A stretch of DNA of 64,000 nucleotides from Candidatus Pantoea varia (GTDB lineage: Bacteria > Pseudomonadota > Gammaproteobacteria > Enterobacterales > Enterobacteriaceae). Shown in pieces: positions 20,530-31,255 of the stretch (position 1 is the stretch's first letter; each line of letters opens with the position of its first letter). The stretch is taken from contig NZ_FOVG01000004.1 of the NCBI RefSeq assembly GCF_900115075.1, forward strand, positions 62,001 through 126,000. Direction: 5' to 3'. Under the pieces are notes generated by a model, which saw nothing but the letters and a program-made list of their open reading frames with translations, was not told where the DNA came from and did not search any database. The position numbers and the translations under genes were made by a program.

Positions 20530-20550
20530 AGGCATCCTGTTGTTGCGAGG

Positions 20551-20576
20551 GCGGCAAACCCGAAGCGATTTGCCGC
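20551..20576 (-). terminator. Hairpin after cysC, no U-tract
   Basis: GCGGCAAA (20551-20558) pairs with TTTGCCGC (20569-20576) over a 10-nt loop, 8 nt downstream of the cysC stop. No T-run follows on the minus strand. It could end or stabilise the cysGDNC message. Confidence 0.4.
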
Positions 20577-20583
20577 TGTCTCT

Positions 20584-21189
20584 TCAGGATCTGATGATAT
20601 CGCGGTCGCGCAGTACGTCTAACAATTGGGCGGCCAGTTTTGTAACCAATTGTTCGCCATCCAGCTGGATTTCCGGGCTTTCGGGCGCTTCATAAACGCT
20701 GTCGATACCGGTGAAATTACGCAGCTCACCGGCGCGTGCTTTGCGATATAAGCCCTTAGGATCGCGCGCTTCGCACACCGCTAACGGCGTATCGACAAAC
20801 ACTTCGATAAACTGCCCCGGCTCCAGCAGGTCACGCACCATCTGACGCTCGGCGCGATGCGGCGAAATAAAGGCCGTGAGCACCACAAGTCCGGCATCCA
20901 CCATCAGTTTCGCCACTTCTCCGACCCGACGGATATTCTCCTTGCGGTCATCATCGCTGAAGCCGAGGTCACGACAGAGGCCGTGACGCACATTGTCACC
21001 ATCCAGCAGATAGGTGCTGACACCGATGCGGTGCAGCGCCTGCTCCAGCGCGCCTGCGACCGTCGATTTCCCCGAGCCCGAAAGCCCGGTGAACCACAGC
21101 ACCACGCCCTGATGGCCGTGCTGCTGTTCGCGTGAGGCTCGTGTTACCGGATGATCATGCCACACCACGTTATCATCGTGCTGCGCCAT
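20584..21189 (-). CDS. cysC: Adenylyl-sulfate kinase
   Basis: This 201-residue kinase phosphorylates APS to PAPS, the second activation step of sulfate assimilation in the cytoplasm. Walker A is GLSGSGKST near residue 35, and the APS-binding [16 protein letters not shown] and the [18 protein letters not shown] segments follow. It is the last gene of cysG-cysD-cysN-cysC; its ATG shares one base with the cysN stop (TAATG). Confidence 0.97.
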   Translation of the reverse strand: MAQHDDNVVWHDHPVTRASREQQHGHQGVVLWFTGLSGSGKSTVAGALEQALHRIGVSTYLLDGDNVRHGLCRDLGFSDDDRKENIRRVGEVAKLMVDAGLVVLTAFISPHRAERQMVRDLLEPGQFIEVFVDTPLAVCEARDPKGLYRKARAGELRNFTGIDSVYEAPESPEIQLDGEQLVTKLAAQLLDVLRDRDIIRS

Positions 21190-22616
21190 TATTGACCGCC
21201 CAGCAGGTCGCGCGCATTCCAGTGGGGGAAGTGACGGCGCACCAGCGCATTCAGTTCCAGCTCAAACGCGCTGAACTCACCAGTGTTAACCGGGGCATCA
21301 TGGTTTGGCTGATGGATCATGCCGGCACCCACGGTGACGTTGGTCAGGCGATCGATAAAGATCATGCCGCCGGTCACCGGGTTTTGCTGATAGCTGTCGA
21401 GCACCATCGGTTCGTCAAAGGTTAACTCAATGCGACCAATACCGTTCAGCGGCAGCGCATCAACCTGACGCGTCTCAAGTGAGTTGATCTCGACCTGATG
21501 CAGCACCTTCTCTACCCGGCCACGGGTTTTCTTACCGGCGATTTTCAGGTCATAGCTCTGACCAGCCTGCAGCGGCTGTTCTGCCATCCAGACCACGTCA
21601 ACACTGGCAGACTGCACCGCAGACAGCGTGTCGCTGGCATCGACCAGCAGATCGCCACGGCTGATATCAATCTCATCCTGCAGTACCAGGGTGATCGCTT
21701 CGCCTGCGCCCGCTTCCTGCAGATCGCCATCAAAGGTCACAATGCGGGCAATGGTCGACTCCACGCCAGACGGCAGCACTTTAACGCGCAGGCCGACCTG
21801 CACGCTGCCTGACGCCAGGGTGCCGGCATAGCCACGGAAATCCAGGTCAGGACGGTTGACATACTGCACCGGGAAACGCATCGGCTGATGATCGACGACA
21901 CGCTTCAGCTCCACGGTCTCCAGCACATCCAGCAGCGTCGGGCCGCTGTACCACGGCATGGTCTGGCTGGCGGAGGCGACGTTATCCCCTTCCAGCGCCG
22001 ACATCGGCACAAAGCGGATATCGAGGTCGTCCGGCAGCTGAGCAGCAAAATCCAGGTAATCCTGTTTGATCTGTTCGTAGCGCGCCTGATCGTACGCCAC
22101 CAGATCCATCTTATTGATCGCCACTACCAGATGTTTGATCCCCAGCAGCGTCGAGATAAAGCTGTGACGGCGGGTCTGATCCAGTACGCCTTTACGCGCA
22201 TCGATCAGCAGGATCGCCAGGTCGCAGGTTGATGCACCGGTCGCCATGTTGCGGGTGTACTGCTCATGTCCCGGCGTATCGGCGATAATAAATTTACGCT
22301 TTTCCGTCGAGAAGTAGCGGTAAGCCACATCAATGGTAATGCCCTGCTCACGCTCAGCCTGCAGGCCATCCACCAGCAGCGCCAGATCGAGTTTTTCGCC
22401 CTGGGTGCCGTGACGTTTGCTGTCGTTGTGCAGCGAGGAAAGCTGATCTTCATAGATCTGACGGGTATCGTGCAGCAGACGCCCAATCAGGGTACTTTTT
22501 CCATCGTCGACGCTGCCGCAGGTGAGAAAACGCAGCAGGCTCTTATGCTGTTGAGCAGTCAGCCAGGCTTCAACGCCGCCCTGGTCGGCAATCTGTTGTG
22601 CAATTACGGTATTCAT
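21189..22616 (-). CDS. cysN: Sulfate adenylyltransferase subunit 1 (GTPase)
   Basis: This 475-residue subunit couples GTP hydrolysis to APS formation by CysD. The EF-Tu-like GTPase motifs are G1 GSVDDGKST near residue 34, G3 DTPGHEQYT and G4 NKMD, followed by two beta-barrel domains. It starts 11 nt after the cysD stop. Confidence 0.97.
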   Translation of the reverse strand: MNTVIAQQIADQGGVEAWLTAQQHKSLLRFLTCGSVDDGKSTLIGRLLHDTRQIYEDQLSSLHNDSKRHGTQGEKLDLALLVDGLQAEREQGITIDVAYRYFSTEKRKFIIADTPGHEQYTRNMATGASTCDLAILLIDARKGVLDQTRRHSFISTLLGIKHLVVAINKMDLVAYDQARYEQIKQDYLDFAAQLPDDLDIRFVPMSALEGDNVASASQTMPWYSGPTLLDVLETVELKRVVDHQPMRFPVQYVNRPDLDFRGYAGTLASGSVQVGLRVKVLPSGVESTIARIVTFDGDLQEAGAGEAITLVLQDEIDISRGDLLVDASDTLSAVQSASVDVVWMAEQPLQAGQSYDLKIAGKKTRGRVEKVLHQVEINSLETRQVDALPLNGIGRIELTFDEPMVLDSYQQNPVTGGMIFIDRLTNVTVGAGMIHQPNHDAPVNTGEFSAFELELNALVRRHFPHWNARDLLGGQ

Positions 22617-22627
22617 CTGACGTCTCC

Positions 22628-23536
22628 TTAGAAATAACCCTGACGTTTTTTCAGTTCCATCGAACCGGACTGATCGCGATCGATCATGCGGCCCTGACGC
22701 TCGCTGGTGGTGGAGACCAGCATCTCTTCGATGATCTCCGGCAGCGTCTGCGCTTCGGACTCTACCGCGCCGGTCAGCGGCCAGCAGCCGAGCGTACGGA
22801 AACGGACCATCCGCTGGGTGATCTCTTCACCCGGCTGCAGGTTGATGCGATCGTCATCGATCATCATCAGCATGCCATCACGCTCCAGCACCGGACGTGG
22901 CGCGGCGAGATAGAGCGGCACGATCTCGATGTTTTCCAGGAAGATGTACTGCCAGATATCCAGTTCGGTCCAGTTCGACAGCGGGAAGACGCGGATGCTC
23001 TCGCCCTTGTTGATCTGGCCGTTGTAGTTGTGCCACAGCTCAGGACGCTGGTTTTTCGGGTCCCAGCGATGGAAACGGTCGCGGAATGAGTAGATACGCT
23101 CTTTGGCGCGTGACTTCTCTTCATCACGACGTGCGCCGCCAAAGGCCGCATCAAAACCATATTTGTTCAGCGCCTGCTTCAGCCCTTCGGTTTTCATGAT
23201 GTCAGTGTGTTTGGCACTGCCGTGGACAAACGGGTTAATCCCCATCGCCACGCCTTCCGGGTTGCGGTGTACCAGCAACTCTGCGCCCATCGCTTTCACG
23301 GTGCGGTCGCGAAATTCGTACATTTCACGGAATTTCCAGCCGGTATCCACATGCAACAACGGGAACGGCAGCGTGCCCGGGTAAAAGGCTTTGCGCGCCA
23401 GATGCAGCATCACCGAGGAGTCTTTACCGATGGAGTACATCATCACCGGGTTGCTGAACTCCGCCGCGACTTCGCGAATGATGTGGATACTCTCCGCCTC
23501 CAGCTGACGCAGATGAGTGAGTCGTTTTTGGTCCAT
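22628..23536 (-). CDS. cysD: Sulfate adenylyltransferase subunit 2
   Basis: This 302-residue catalytic subunit makes adenosine 5'-phosphosulfate from ATP and sulfate. The PP-loop motif [17 protein letters not shown] near residue 36 and the [20 protein letters not shown] segment are typical. It lies 9 nt downstream of cysG. Confidence 0.97.
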   Translation of the reverse strand: MDQKRLTHLRQLEAESIHIIREVAAEFSNPVMMYSIGKDSSVMLHLARKAFYPGTLPFPLLHVDTGWKFREMYEFRDRTVKAMGAELLVHRNPEGVAMGINPFVHGSAKHTDIMKTEGLKQALNKYGFDAAFGGARRDEEKSRAKERIYSFRDRFHRWDPKNQRPELWHNYNGQINKGESIRVFPLSNWTELDIWQYIFLENIEIVPLYLAAPRPVLERDGMLMMIDDDRINLQPGEEITQRMVRFRTLGCWPLTGAVESEAQTLPEIIEEMLVSTTSERQGRMIDRDQSGSMELKKRQGYF

Positions 23537-23545
23537 GATTTTCCC

Positions 23546-24961
23546 TCAAGCCAGATTGACAACGGCGGACTCGCGAGCCCCCTGCTGTGCCGAATGTTTA
23601 AACCAGGCGAGTTGCCCGTGCAGATTAACCACCTCTCCGATCACCAGTAGCGCCGGGGTAGGTGCTGAGGCGGCCAGCGCCTCAAGTTGTTCTAAGGTGC
23701 CGGTCAGCACCTGTTGATCCTGACGGGTGCCGCGACTGATCACCGCCACCGGGGTTGATGGCGCGCGACCGTGCTGAATCAGCGCCGCACTGATGGCCGC
23801 CGCTTTAACCGTTCCCATGTAGATCGCCAGCGTCTGACGCGCACGCGCCAGCGAAGGCCAGTCAATGTCATCCCCATCGGGACGGCAGTGACCGGTAATA
23901 AACATCACGCTCTGCGCGTAGTCGCGGTGGGTCAGCGGAATACCGGCATAGGCCGTCGCACCGGCAGCCGCGGTGACGCCCGGCACCACCTGGAACGGTA
24001 CACCCGCCTGCTGAGCCGCCTGCAGCTCTTCGCCGCCACGGCCAAAAATAAAGGGATCGCCGCCCTTCAGGCGCACGACACGCTTGCCTTTCAACGCCAG
24101 AGAAACCAGCAACTGATTGATCTCCTCCTGCGGCAACGTGTGCGCACTGGCCCGTTTGCCGACGCAGATGCGATCGGCGTCGCGGCGCACCAGATCCAGC
24201 ACCTCTTCGCTGACCAGATGGTCATAGAGCACCACATCGGCTAACTGCATCACCTGCAGGCCGCGCAGCGTCAGCAGGCCGCTATCGCCCGGCCCGGCTC
24301 CCACCAGGAAAATCTCGCCCTGACGGGTCGGCTCTTCCTGCAGTTCACGGTCCAGCGTGCGTTTCGCCTCTTCGACGTTACCGGCTGACATCTCACTGGC
24401 GAACCGGCCGTTAAAAGCCCGTTCCCAGAAGCGTCGACGGTCAGACATGCGGCTGAAGCGCTGTTTGACTTTATCGCGCCAGAGCCCAGCCACTTCCGCC
24501 ATCTGACCGAGACTGGCAGGCAGCAGCGTTTCGATTTTTTCGCGCAGCATGCGTGCCAGCACCGGTGCGGTGCCGCTGGAAGAGATCGCCACCACCAGCG
24601 GTGAGCGGTCAACAATCGAGGGGAAGATAAAGGTACATTTTGGCTGGTCGTCGACCACGTTAACCAGCTTATGCCGCGCATTGGCGGCTTCAAACACCTG
24701 GGTGTTGAGATGATTGTCGTCGGTGGCAGCAATCACCAGAAAAACGCCATCCAGCTGGGACGGATCAAATTCGGTCGCCAGCCACTCCAGCTCCTGCTTA
24801 TCCAGCAGTTCCTGCAGCTCAGGGCAGAGTTCACGAGATGCGATCAGAACGCGCGCACGCGCACGACGCAGCAGTTCAATTTTTCGCGACGCAATATCTC
24901 CACCGCCGACAACCAGAACCGGGCGGCCAGAGAGATCGGCAAAAAGAGGCAAATAGTCCAC
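23546..24961 (-). CDS. cysG: Siroheme synthase (multifunctional CysG)
   Basis: This 471-residue fused enzyme makes siroheme, the cofactor of the sulfite reductase CysI. The N-terminal half is an NAD-dependent precorrin-2 dehydrogenase and ferrochelatase ([17 protein letters not shown]). The C-terminal half is a uroporphyrinogen III methyltransferase ([34 protein letters not shown]). It is about 14 residues longer than E. coli CysG, with a divergent tail. In E. coli cysG is in the nirB operon; here it heads the cysG-cysD-cysN-cysC operon, as in several other enterobacteria. Confidence 0.95.
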   Translation of the reverse strand: MDYLPLFADLSGRPVLVVGGGDIASRKIELLRRARARVLIASRELCPELQELLDKQELEWLATEFDPSQLDGVFLVIAATDDNHLNTQVFEAANARHKLVNVVDDQPKCTFIFPSIVDRSPLVVAISSSGTAPVLARMLREKIETLLPASLGQMAEVAGLWRDKVKQRFSRMSDRRRFWERAFNGRFASEMSAGNVEEAKRTLDRELQEEPTRQGEIFLVGAGPGDSGLLTLRGLQVMQLADVVLYDHLVSEEVLDLVRRDADRICVGKRASAHTLPQEEINQLLVSLALKGKRVVRLKGGDPFIFGRGGEELQAAQQAGVPFQVVPGVTAAAGATAYAGIPLTHRDYAQSVMFITGHCRPDGDDIDWPSLARARQTLAIYMGTVKAAAISAALIQHGRAPSTPVAVISRGTRQDQQVLTGTLEQLEALAASAPTPALLVIGEVVNLHGQLAWFKHSAQQGARESAVVNLA

Positions 24962-25324
24962 GTTAACCCTGATGTTTTAACTTTGTATTAACGCGACTAT
25001 ACGTCGCTGAGTTTATCCAGATGAAATTACGAATTGGAATGAGTAGTTACCGAATGGAATAACGACTCCGCAAAGCACAGAACAATTTGTTCTTATCAGA
25101 TGAAATTTAATGGTTTTTCGTGAACAGTTTCACAGATTCGCATCCGTGCCTGCGACTGTAAAAGCAGACAAGTACCTGCAATAAGTGCGCGTTGCTTCTT
25201 TCTGTTAAAACAGCGCCCGATTCCGCTAACCAGGTCACAGAACAAAAAGGATATAATACGCGCGGCATGGCTGGCCCTGGGCCTCCATGCGGAACGGCTC
25301 CCGAATAATGAAAAAGGATGCACT
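24962..25324. promoter_or_regulatory. Divergent cysG/iap intergenic region with CysB-like direct repeat
   Basis: This 363-nt region separates cysG (minus) from iap (plus). On the plus strand CGAATTGGAAT (25030-25040) and CGAATGGAAT (25051-25060) form a direct repeat with a 21-nt period, located 70-100 nt upstream of the cysG ATG. CysB, the LysR-type activator of cys genes, binds A/T-rich sites at such distances, so this is a candidate CysB site, although the CysB motif is too loose to be certain. A TATAGT between the repeat and the cysG ATG may be its -10. For iap, TATAAT at 25252-25257 is a good -10 with no clear -35. Confidence 0.5.
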
Positions 25325-26338
25325 ATGTTTTGTTCCCTCCGCTTGAGGGTAGCGACAGTTTTATTTGGCGCACTCATTTCCCCGCTGGCTCTGGCCACGC
25401 CGACTGGCCAGTTTGCCGAACAGCAGGTCCGGCACATTGCCACTTATTTTCCTGGCCGCATGAGCGGCAGTCCGGCTGAGCTGATGGCTGCTGACTACCT
25501 GCAGCAACAATTTACCGCGCTGGGTTATAAAACCGATACCCGCCAGTTCAACACCGGCTATAAATGGCAGGAAGATGACGGCACGCAGCGCTGGCATAAG
25601 CTCACGGCCACCTCGGTGATTGCCGCGCGCGCAGGCAGCGTGCCGCAGGAGATTCTGATCGTGGCGCATCTGGATACCTGGACGCCGCAAAACAGTCACC
25701 AGGCCCATCACAATCTGGGCGGCTTACGCCTGCAGGGCGTCGATGACAATGCGTCAGGTCTTGGCGTGATGCTGGAGCTGGCGCAGCAACTGAGTCGCAA
25801 GCCGCTGCACTATGGCATTCGCTTTGTGGCGCTGAGCGCCGCAGAAGCCGATCTACACGGCATGGATGATTATGTTGAGCGGATGAGCACGCGCGAGAAG
25901 AAGAACACGCTGCTGGTCATCGATCTGAACAGCCTGATCACCGGCGATCATCTCTATTTCAACAGCGGCATGAACACGCCCCGGGCGGTGCGCAAGCAGA
26001 CCAGCGATCGCGCTCTGCTACTGGCCCGTCAGCAGGGCATTCCCGCCGCCAGTCATCAGCTGCATAGCAGGGACTTCAACGGCCTGAATGCCTTCGACAA
26101 GGCAGGCTTTCCACTGCTGGATGTCACCGCCAGCAACTGGACGCTGGGTAACAAAGATGGTGCGCTGCAGCGTCATCGCAGCCCGCACTTTCCTGATGGC
26201 GTGACCCGTCATCAGACTGACCTGGATAATCTGAACTATCTCGACCGCTGGCTGCCGGGCCAGATAGCCCTGAGAACCCGCGACAGCGTCCGCGTGCTGC
26301 TGCCGCTGATCAGCGAACTGAGCAACCCCAAAGTGTGA
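25325..26338 (+). CDS. iap: Iap-like M28-family aminopeptidase (altered active site)
   Basis: This 337-residue protein has a signal peptide (hydrophobic residues 10-24, cleavage after ALA) and should be periplasmic. E. coli Iap removes the N-terminal Arg of alkaline phosphatase. The M28 fold landmarks are AHLDTW (His115), GVDDNASGLG (Asp140) and the late His296. The catalytic Glu-Glu pair is replaced by Ala173-Glu174 in LSAAEAD, and the usual third metal-ligand Asp appears as Asn202 in IDLNSL. The Cys-Cys loop of E. coli Iap is also shortened. Activity is therefore uncertain. It is next to the cys genes, as in E. coli. Confidence 0.85.
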   Translation: MFCSLRLRVATVLFGALISPLALATPTGQFAEQQVRHIATYFPGRMSGSPAELMAADYLQQQFTALGYKTDTRQFNTGYKWQEDDGTQRWHKLTATSVIAARAGSVPQEILIVAHLDTWTPQNSHQAHHNLGGLRLQGVDDNASGLGVMLELAQQLSRKPLHYGIRFVALSAAEADLHGMDDYVERMSTREKKNTLLVIDLNSLITGDHLYFNSGMNTPRAVRKQTSDRALLLARQQGIPAASHQLHSRDFNGLNAFDKAGFPLLDVTASNWTLGNKDGALQRHRSPHFPDGVTRHQTDLDNLNYLDRWLPGQIALRTRDSVRVLLPLISELSNPKV

Positions 26339-26353
26339 GGATCTGATAGGTAC

Positions 26354-26632
26354 GTGGTCTTTCTGAATTATGTTCGTCCGATAGAAGACGTTGAAGCGCT
26401 GCTCGCAGGCCATATCGAATGGCTCGACCGCTATTTTGATGCGGGCAGTTTTATTGCTGCAGGACGAAAAGATCCGCGCACGGGCGGCATGCTGCTGGTC
26501 AGGGAGATGGAACGTGAAGCGCTGGATGCGATCTTAGCGGAAGATCCGTTTGTCGCGGTGGCAGAGTATGAGGTGACGAAAGTGAATGTGACCCGTGCAG
26601 CGGAGGCGTTTGCCGGATTAAAAGGCGTTTAA
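26354..26632 (+). CDS. YciI-like (YCII-domain) protein
   Basis: This 92-residue protein has a YCII-type ferredoxin-like fold signature: HIEWLDRYFDAGSFIAAGRKDPRTGG, with the conserved His and Asp pair, then ILAEDPF. Proteins of this family are small, dimeric and mostly of unknown function. The only possible start in frame is GTG at 26354, because a stop lies six codons upstream; the ribosome site is poor (AGG 3 nt upstream, or GAGG 13 nt upstream). It begins 15 nt after iap, so it is probably co-transcribed. In E. coli this iap-cysH interval holds the type I-E CRISPR-Cas locus instead. Confidence 0.75.
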   Translation: MVFLNYVRPIEDVEALLAGHIEWLDRYFDAGSFIAAGRKDPRTGGMLLVREMEREALDAILAEDPFVAVAEYEVTKVNVTRAAEAFAGLKGV

Positions 26633-26657
26633 CTTCCCACCTGACGGTCACGAAACA

Positions 26658-26685
26658 CTTCTCTCCCTGCTTTCAGGGAGAGAAG
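26658..26685. terminator. Perfect 12-bp hairpin between the YciI-like gene and cysH
   Basis: CTTCTCTCCCTG (26658-26669) pairs perfectly with CAGGGAGAGAAG (26674-26685) over a CTTT loop. It lies between two convergent genes, 25 nt past the YciI-like stop and 7 nt past the cysH stop. Neither side has a strong U-tract, so it is either a weak bidirectional terminator or a 3'-end stabiliser. Confidence 0.6.
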
Positions 26686-26692
26686 CACGGTA

Positions 26693-27427
26693 TTAGCCTT
26701 CGTGCAGACCACACTCGCGCTTAAGACCGAAGAAGCGTGTCTCTTCTTCTGCCATACCCGGCTCCCACTTGCGGGTGGTGTGGGTATCGCCCACCGAAAG
26801 ATAACCTTCATCCCACAGCGGATGGTATTTCAGCTTATGCTGCTCCAGATACTGATGAATCTGGCGGTTATCCCAGTCGATAATCGGCAGCAGCTTGAAG
26901 ACGCCGCGCTGCACGCCCAGCACCGGCAGATTCGCCCGGCTGCCGGACTGGTCGCGGCGCAGGCCGGCAAACCAGGTCTGCGCGCCCAAGGATTCGATAG
27001 CGCGGTTCATCGGCTCGACTTTGTTGATCTCGTTATATTTCTCAATCCCCTCGACGCCCTGCTCCCACAGCTTGCCGTAGCGCGCTTCCTGCCAGGCCGG
27101 TGAGGTTTCGGCGCGGAACACTTTGAGGTTGAGATTGAGCTGGTCTGCCAGCTCATCAATAAAACGATAGGTCTCCGGGAACAGATAGCCGGTGTCGGTC
27201 AGAATCACCGGAATATCGGGCTGCTGACGCGTCACCAGATGCAGCGACACCGCGGCCTGAATACCGAAACTGGAGGAGAGCACATAGGCACCTGGCAGAT
27301 TCTCCAGCGCCCAGCTGACGCGCTCTTCCGCTGATGACTTCTCCAGCTGCGCATTGGTCGCAGCCAGCGCCATGGCACGCTGGACTTTGGACATCTCATT
27401 CAGTGCTGCGAGGTCGGGCTGACTCAT
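26693..27427 (-). CDS. cysH: Phosphoadenosine phosphosulfate reductase
   Basis: This 244-residue thioredoxin-dependent enzyme reduces PAPS to sulfite. The start is the ATG at 27425-27427 with GGAGG upstream, which gives the E. coli length; five more in-frame codons exist upstream. The PP-loop-like region is [17 protein letters not shown], and catalytic Cys239 is in the C-terminal RECGLHEG. It lacks the two Cys pairs of Fe-S APS reductases, so PAPS is the substrate. The start overlaps the cysI stop as ATGA. Confidence 0.97.
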   Translation of the reverse strand: MSQPDLAALNEMSKVQRAMALAATNAQLEKSSAEERVSWALENLPGAYVLSSSFGIQAAVSLHLVTRQQPDIPVILTDTGYLFPETYRFIDELADQLNLNLKVFRAETSPAWQEARYGKLWEQGVEGIEKYNEINKVEPMNRAIESLGAQTWFAGLRRDQSGSRANLPVLGVQRGVFKLLPIIDWDNRQIHQYLEQHKLKYHPLWDEGYLSVGDTHTTRKWEPGMAEEETRFFGLKRECGLHEG

Positions 27428-29145
27428 TTTGCTTCCTCCCAAAAATCGCGTGCCGGGTCCAGCACCGGCGCAACAATGCCCGCGCGGATGGTGAAGTCAC
27501 CAAAGCCTTCTGCGGCCTGGCGCTCGGTGGCCCAGCGTCCCACCAGCTCATCAATAGTGGCGAGAATTTCGCTTTCGTTAATGTTTTCACGATACATACG
27601 GGGAATGCGCGTTCCGCTGCGGTTTCCGCCCAGATGCAGGTTGTAGCGGCCTGGCGCTTTACCCACCAGACCCAGCTCAGCCAGCATGGCACGGCCGCAA
27701 CCGTTCGGACAACCGGTAACGCGTAACACTATGTGCTCATCGCCGACGCCATGCGCGTGCATGATCCCTTCCACTTTGGTCACAAACGCTGGCAGGAAAC
27801 GTTCGGCTTCTGCCATCGCCAGCGGACAGGTCGGGAACGCGACGCAGGCCATCGAGTTTTCGCGCTGAGGCGTGACGTGGTCCATCAGACCATGTTCACG
27901 GGCGATCGCTTCGATTTGCGCTTTTTCACTTTCCGGCACGCCCGCCACAATCAGATTCTGGTTGGCGGTCAGGCGGAAATCGCCCTGATGGATTCTGGCA
28001 ATTTCCGCGATGCCGCTTTTCAGCGGTCGGCCCGGATAGTCGAGCAGTCGGCCATTTTCAATAAACAGCGTGAGGTGCCATTTGTTGTCGATGCCTTTGA
28101 TCCAGCCAATGCGATCGCCACGGGTGGTGAACTCATAAGGACGGATCGGCTCAAACGTCAGGCCAGCGCGTTTTTCAACTTCCGCTTTAAAGGTCTCGAC
28201 GCCAACGCGTTCCAGGGTGTACTTGGTTTTAGCGTTTTTACGGTCGGTACGGTTACCCCAGTCGCGCTGAGTCGTGACGACCGCCTCGGCCACATCAAGG
28301 ATCTTCTCAACCGGGAAGTAACCAAACTCGCTGGCCGTGCGCGCGTAAGTCGCTTTGTTACCGTGCTCGATCGACAGGCCACCCCCTACCAGCAGGTTGA
28401 ACCCCACCAGCTTGCCGTGTTCGGCGACCGCGACAAAGTTCAGATCGTTGGCGTGCAGATCCACATCGTTATGCGGCGGGATCACCACGGTGGTTTTGAA
28501 TTTACGCGGCAGATAGGTTTCACCGAGGATCGGCTCTTCGTCAGTGGTCGCAACTTTTTCTTTATCCCACCAGATCTCTGCATAGGCACGGGTGCGTGGC
28601 AGCAGATGCTCAGAGAGCTTCTTCGCCCACTCATACGCTTCCTGATGCAGCTCCGACTCCACCGGGTTCGAGGTACAGAGCACGTTACGGTTCACGTCGT
28701 TGGCGGTCGCCAGCGCATCCAGCCCCACTTCATGCAGCATCTGATGGGTCGGCTTGACGTTCTTCTTCAGAATGCCGTGAAACTGGAAGGTCTGACGGTT
28801 GGTCAGACGGATGCTGCCATAAATGGTTTTATCGGTAGCAAATTTGTCGATGGCCAGCCACTGGGTCGGCGTAATGATGCCGCCCGGCAGTCGGCAGCGC
28901 AGCATCATGGCGTGGCGCGGTTCCAGCTTCTGCTCCGCACGTTCGGCGCGAATGTCGCGATCGTCCTGCTGGTACATGCCGTGAAAACGGATCAGCAGGA
29001 AGTTGTCGCCGGTAAAGCCGCCGGTCAGACCCTCTTCCAGATCTTCTTTGATGGTGCCGCGCAGATAGTTGCTCTGCTTCTTCAGACGCTCAGCGTCTGT
29101 TAATTTGCCTTCTACAACCAGCGGTCCAGGGTGTTTATCACTCAT
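27424..29145 (-). CDS. cysI: Sulfite reductase (NADPH) hemoprotein beta-component
   Basis: This 573-residue subunit performs the six-electron reduction of sulfite to sulfide at a coupled siroheme/[4Fe-4S] centre. The cluster ligands are Cys434 and Cys440 (CVAFPTC) and Cys479 and Cys483 (GCPNGC), at the same positions as in E. coli. Siroheme-binding arginines lie in [13 protein letters not shown]. It depends on CysG, encoded 4 kb away. The ATG shares one base with the cysJ stop. Confidence 0.97.
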   Translation of the reverse strand: MSDKHPGPLVVEGKLTDAERLKKQSNYLRGTIKEDLEEGLTGGFTGDNFLLIRFHGMYQQDDRDIRAERAEQKLEPRHAMMLRCRLPGGIITPTQWLAIDKFATDKTIYGSIRLTNRQTFQFHGILKKNVKPTHQMLHEVGLDALATANDVNRNVLCTSNPVESELHQEAYEWAKKLSEHLLPRTRAYAEIWWDKEKVATTDEEPILGETYLPRKFKTTVVIPPHNDVDLHANDLNFVAVAEHGKLVGFNLLVGGGLSIEHGNKATYARTASEFGYFPVEKILDVAEAVVTTQRDWGNRTDRKNAKTKYTLERVGVETFKAEVEKRAGLTFEPIRPYEFTTRGDRIGWIKGIDNKWHLTLFIENGRLLDYPGRPLKSGIAEIARIHQGDFRLTANQNLIVAGVPESEKAQIEAIAREHGLMDHVTPQRENSMACVAFPTCPLAMAEAERFLPAFVTKVEGIMHAHGVGDEHIVLRVTGCPNGCGRAMLAELGLVGKAPGRYNLHLGGNRSGTRIPRMYRENINESEILATIDELVGRWATERQAAEGFGDFTIRAGIVAPVLDPARDFWEEAK

Positions 29146-30956
29146 TAGTAAACGTCTCGCTGATAACGGCGCTCAATGCGCAGCTCACTTAAAAATTCGT
29201 CGGCCGTTTCACGATCCATTCCGCCGTGTTCGACCACCACATCCAGCAATGCCTGCTCGACGTCTTTTGCCATACGATTCGCGTCGCCACAGACATAAAG
29301 ATGCGCGCCCTCTTCAATCCAGCGCCAGACTTCGGCCCCTTTCGCGCGGATCTTATCCTGTACGTAAATCTTCTCTGCCTGATCGCGCGACCAGGCCAGG
29401 TCGATATTCGTCAGCAGGCCATCCTTCACATATTTCTGCCACTCCACCTGATAGAGGAAATCGTCGGTGAAATGCGGATTACCAAAGAATAGCCAGTTTT
29501 TGCCGCTGGCACCGTCGTTGTCGCGCTGCTGCATAAAGGCGCGGAACGGCGCGATGCCGGTGCCCGGGCCAATCATGATCACCGGCGCGTCCGGATTAGC
29601 CGGCAGGCGGAAATTATCGTTGTGCTCAATGAAGACGCGGACCTCGCCCTCTTCTTCGATGCGATCGGACAGCCAGGTCGATGCACCGCCGCCGCGCTGG
29701 CGACCTTCAATATCAAAGCGCACGGCACCTACGGTGATGTGCACTTCGGACTCGGTTTCGGCCTGCGAAGAGGCAATAGAGTAGAGACGCGGCGTCAGCG
29801 GTCGCAGCATACTGGTCAGCTGAACTGCTGTGAGTTCAGCCGGGGCCAGACGCACCATATCCACAATCGGATAGTGCTGCGCATACTGCTGCAACCTGGC
29901 CTTATCATCCACCAGCGACAGCAGCTCGGCATTGCGGGACAGCTGGGCGTACTGCGCCACGATCTGCGCAGTATTCACCGTCAGCTCGAAATGCTTTTGT
30001 AGCGCCTCAGCCAGCGGCAGGGTTTTGCCCTGAACCTCAACTGACTCATCGCCTTTCAGCCAGACCAGCGCCAGCAGCTCGCTAACCAGCGCCGCGTCAT
30101 TTTCATACCAGACACCCAGCGCATCGCCAGGCTGGTAGCGCAGACCGGAGTCGCCCAGATCGATTTCGATATGGCGCACATCTTTGTCTGAGTCACGGCC
30201 AGTAATTTTCTGATTCACCGCCAGACTGGCGCTGAGCGGAGACTCTTTGCTGTAGGGACTGGTGGTGACTTCGTTGACGCTGCCTGCCGCTGTCGCCGCA
30301 GCCTGCGTTGGGGATTCGGTCGGCACGCGCTTTTTCAGAATCTCCGTCAGCGCACTGCGCCAGGCGGTAGCCTGCTCCGCATACTCGACATCCGCATCAA
30401 CGCGATCCAGCAGACGTTCGCCGCCCAGTTCGGCCAGACGGCTGTCAAAATCTTTACCCGCCTGACTGAAGAATTCATAGGAGGTGTCGCCCAGGCCAAA
30501 CACCGCAAAGGCTGCACCGGCCATTTTCGGTGCCTTTTTCGACATCAGGAATTTATGCAGCGCCACCGCCTCTTCCGGCGGCTCACCTTCACCCTGGGTG
30601 GAAGTCACAACCACCAGCATTTTTTCCTGGCCAATCTGTTTGAACTTGTAATCCCCTGCATTCACCAGGTTTACGTTCAGCTTCGCGGCCAGCAGGTCAT
30701 CGCGCAGTTGCTCAGCGAGACGACGGGCGTTGCCGGTCTGGGAGGCGGAAAGCAAGGTAATAACTGGCGCTTCAGCAGCGGGAGCGGGTGGTGCGTTGCT
30801 GGCGACGGCGCTCCCCGGCGTCTGTTCTACCCGGCCCCAGAAATAGCCTGACAGCCACGCCAGTTGAGTCGGGGAATAATCTGTCGTCGCCGCCTGTAAG
30901 CGGGCGAGTTGTTCCGGGGAGAGCGGAAGCAGTGAACCAGGTGCCTGAGTCGTCAT
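29145..30956 (-). CDS. cysJ: Sulfite reductase (NADPH) flavoprotein alpha-component
   Basis: This 603-residue subunit passes electrons from NADPH through FAD and FMN to CysI. The N-terminal flavodoxin domain (residues 65-200) has [15 protein letters not shown] and [12 protein letters not shown]. The central FAD domain has RLYSIASS, and the NADPH domain ends in the conserved [16 protein letters not shown]-type tail, here [16 protein letters not shown]. It heads the cysJ-cysI-cysH operon. Confidence 0.97.
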   Translation of the reverse strand: MTTQAPGSLLPLSPEQLARLQAATTDYSPTQLAWLSGYFWGRVEQTPGSAVASNAPPAPAAEAPVITLLSASQTGNARRLAEQLRDDLLAAKLNVNLVNAGDYKFKQIGQEKMLVVVTSTQGEGEPPEEAVALHKFLMSKKAPKMAGAAFAVFGLGDTSYEFFSQAGKDFDSRLAELGGERLLDRVDADVEYAEQATAWRSALTEILKKRVPTESPTQAAATAAGSVNEVTTSPYSKESPLSASLAVNQKITGRDSDKDVRHIEIDLGDSGLRYQPGDALGVWYENDAALVSELLALVWLKGDESVEVQGKTLPLAEALQKHFELTVNTAQIVAQYAQLSRNAELLSLVDDKARLQQYAQHYPIVDMVRLAPAELTAVQLTSMLRPLTPRLYSIASSQAETESEVHITVGAVRFDIEGRQRGGGASTWLSDRIEEEGEVRVFIEHNDNFRLPANPDAPVIMIGPGTGIAPFRAFMQQRDNDGASGKNWLFFGNPHFTDDFLYQVEWQKYVKDGLLTNIDLAWSRDQAEKIYVQDKIRAKGAEVWRWIEEGAHLYVCGDANRMAKDVEQALLDVVVEHGGMDRETADEFLSELRIERRYQRDVY

Positions 30957-31255
30957 CGCGTTAAAAATTCCAGTATCAGAAGTCCGGACCGTAAAGTGGC
31001 GGAAGAGTGCGTAGGTTACCGGTCCGTATATTAACGATTAAATACACCTTCGACATATCAAATAACCAAAATGACTAAATGGTTTTCCAGGTAGGCATAA
31101 TCGTTAAAAGTGGTAAGTAAAGCGGTGATATATCAGTTGATTAGCTGGACGCCAGCGTTCAATCTGGCCGGAAAAGTATCGCTTTGTGCGGTGCGGGTGC
31201 GAAAAAAGCGGTAATCAGGTAGAATTCAGCGGTTTTTTAATGTCTGAGAACCACT
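30957..31255. promoter_or_regulatory. Divergent cysJ/queD intergenic region
   Basis: This 299-nt region must hold the cysJIH promoter (minus) and the queD promoter (plus). The part at 31035-31110 is A/T-rich, as is usual for CysB-controlled cysJ promoters, but I cannot pick out a definite CysB site. TAGAAT at 31220-31225 is a possible queD -10, without a good -35. Confidence 0.4.

Noticed and set aside
24962-26692. CRISPR array or cas genes around iap and cysH
   Set aside because: No direct repeats with regular spacing and no cas-like protein in any frame, although E. coli carries the system here.
27733-29103. A 456-codon open frame on the plus strand
   Set aside because: It is exactly antisense to cysI, whose siroheme and Fe-S residues are intact. 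Its translation resembles no family and arises from codon bias in the real gene.
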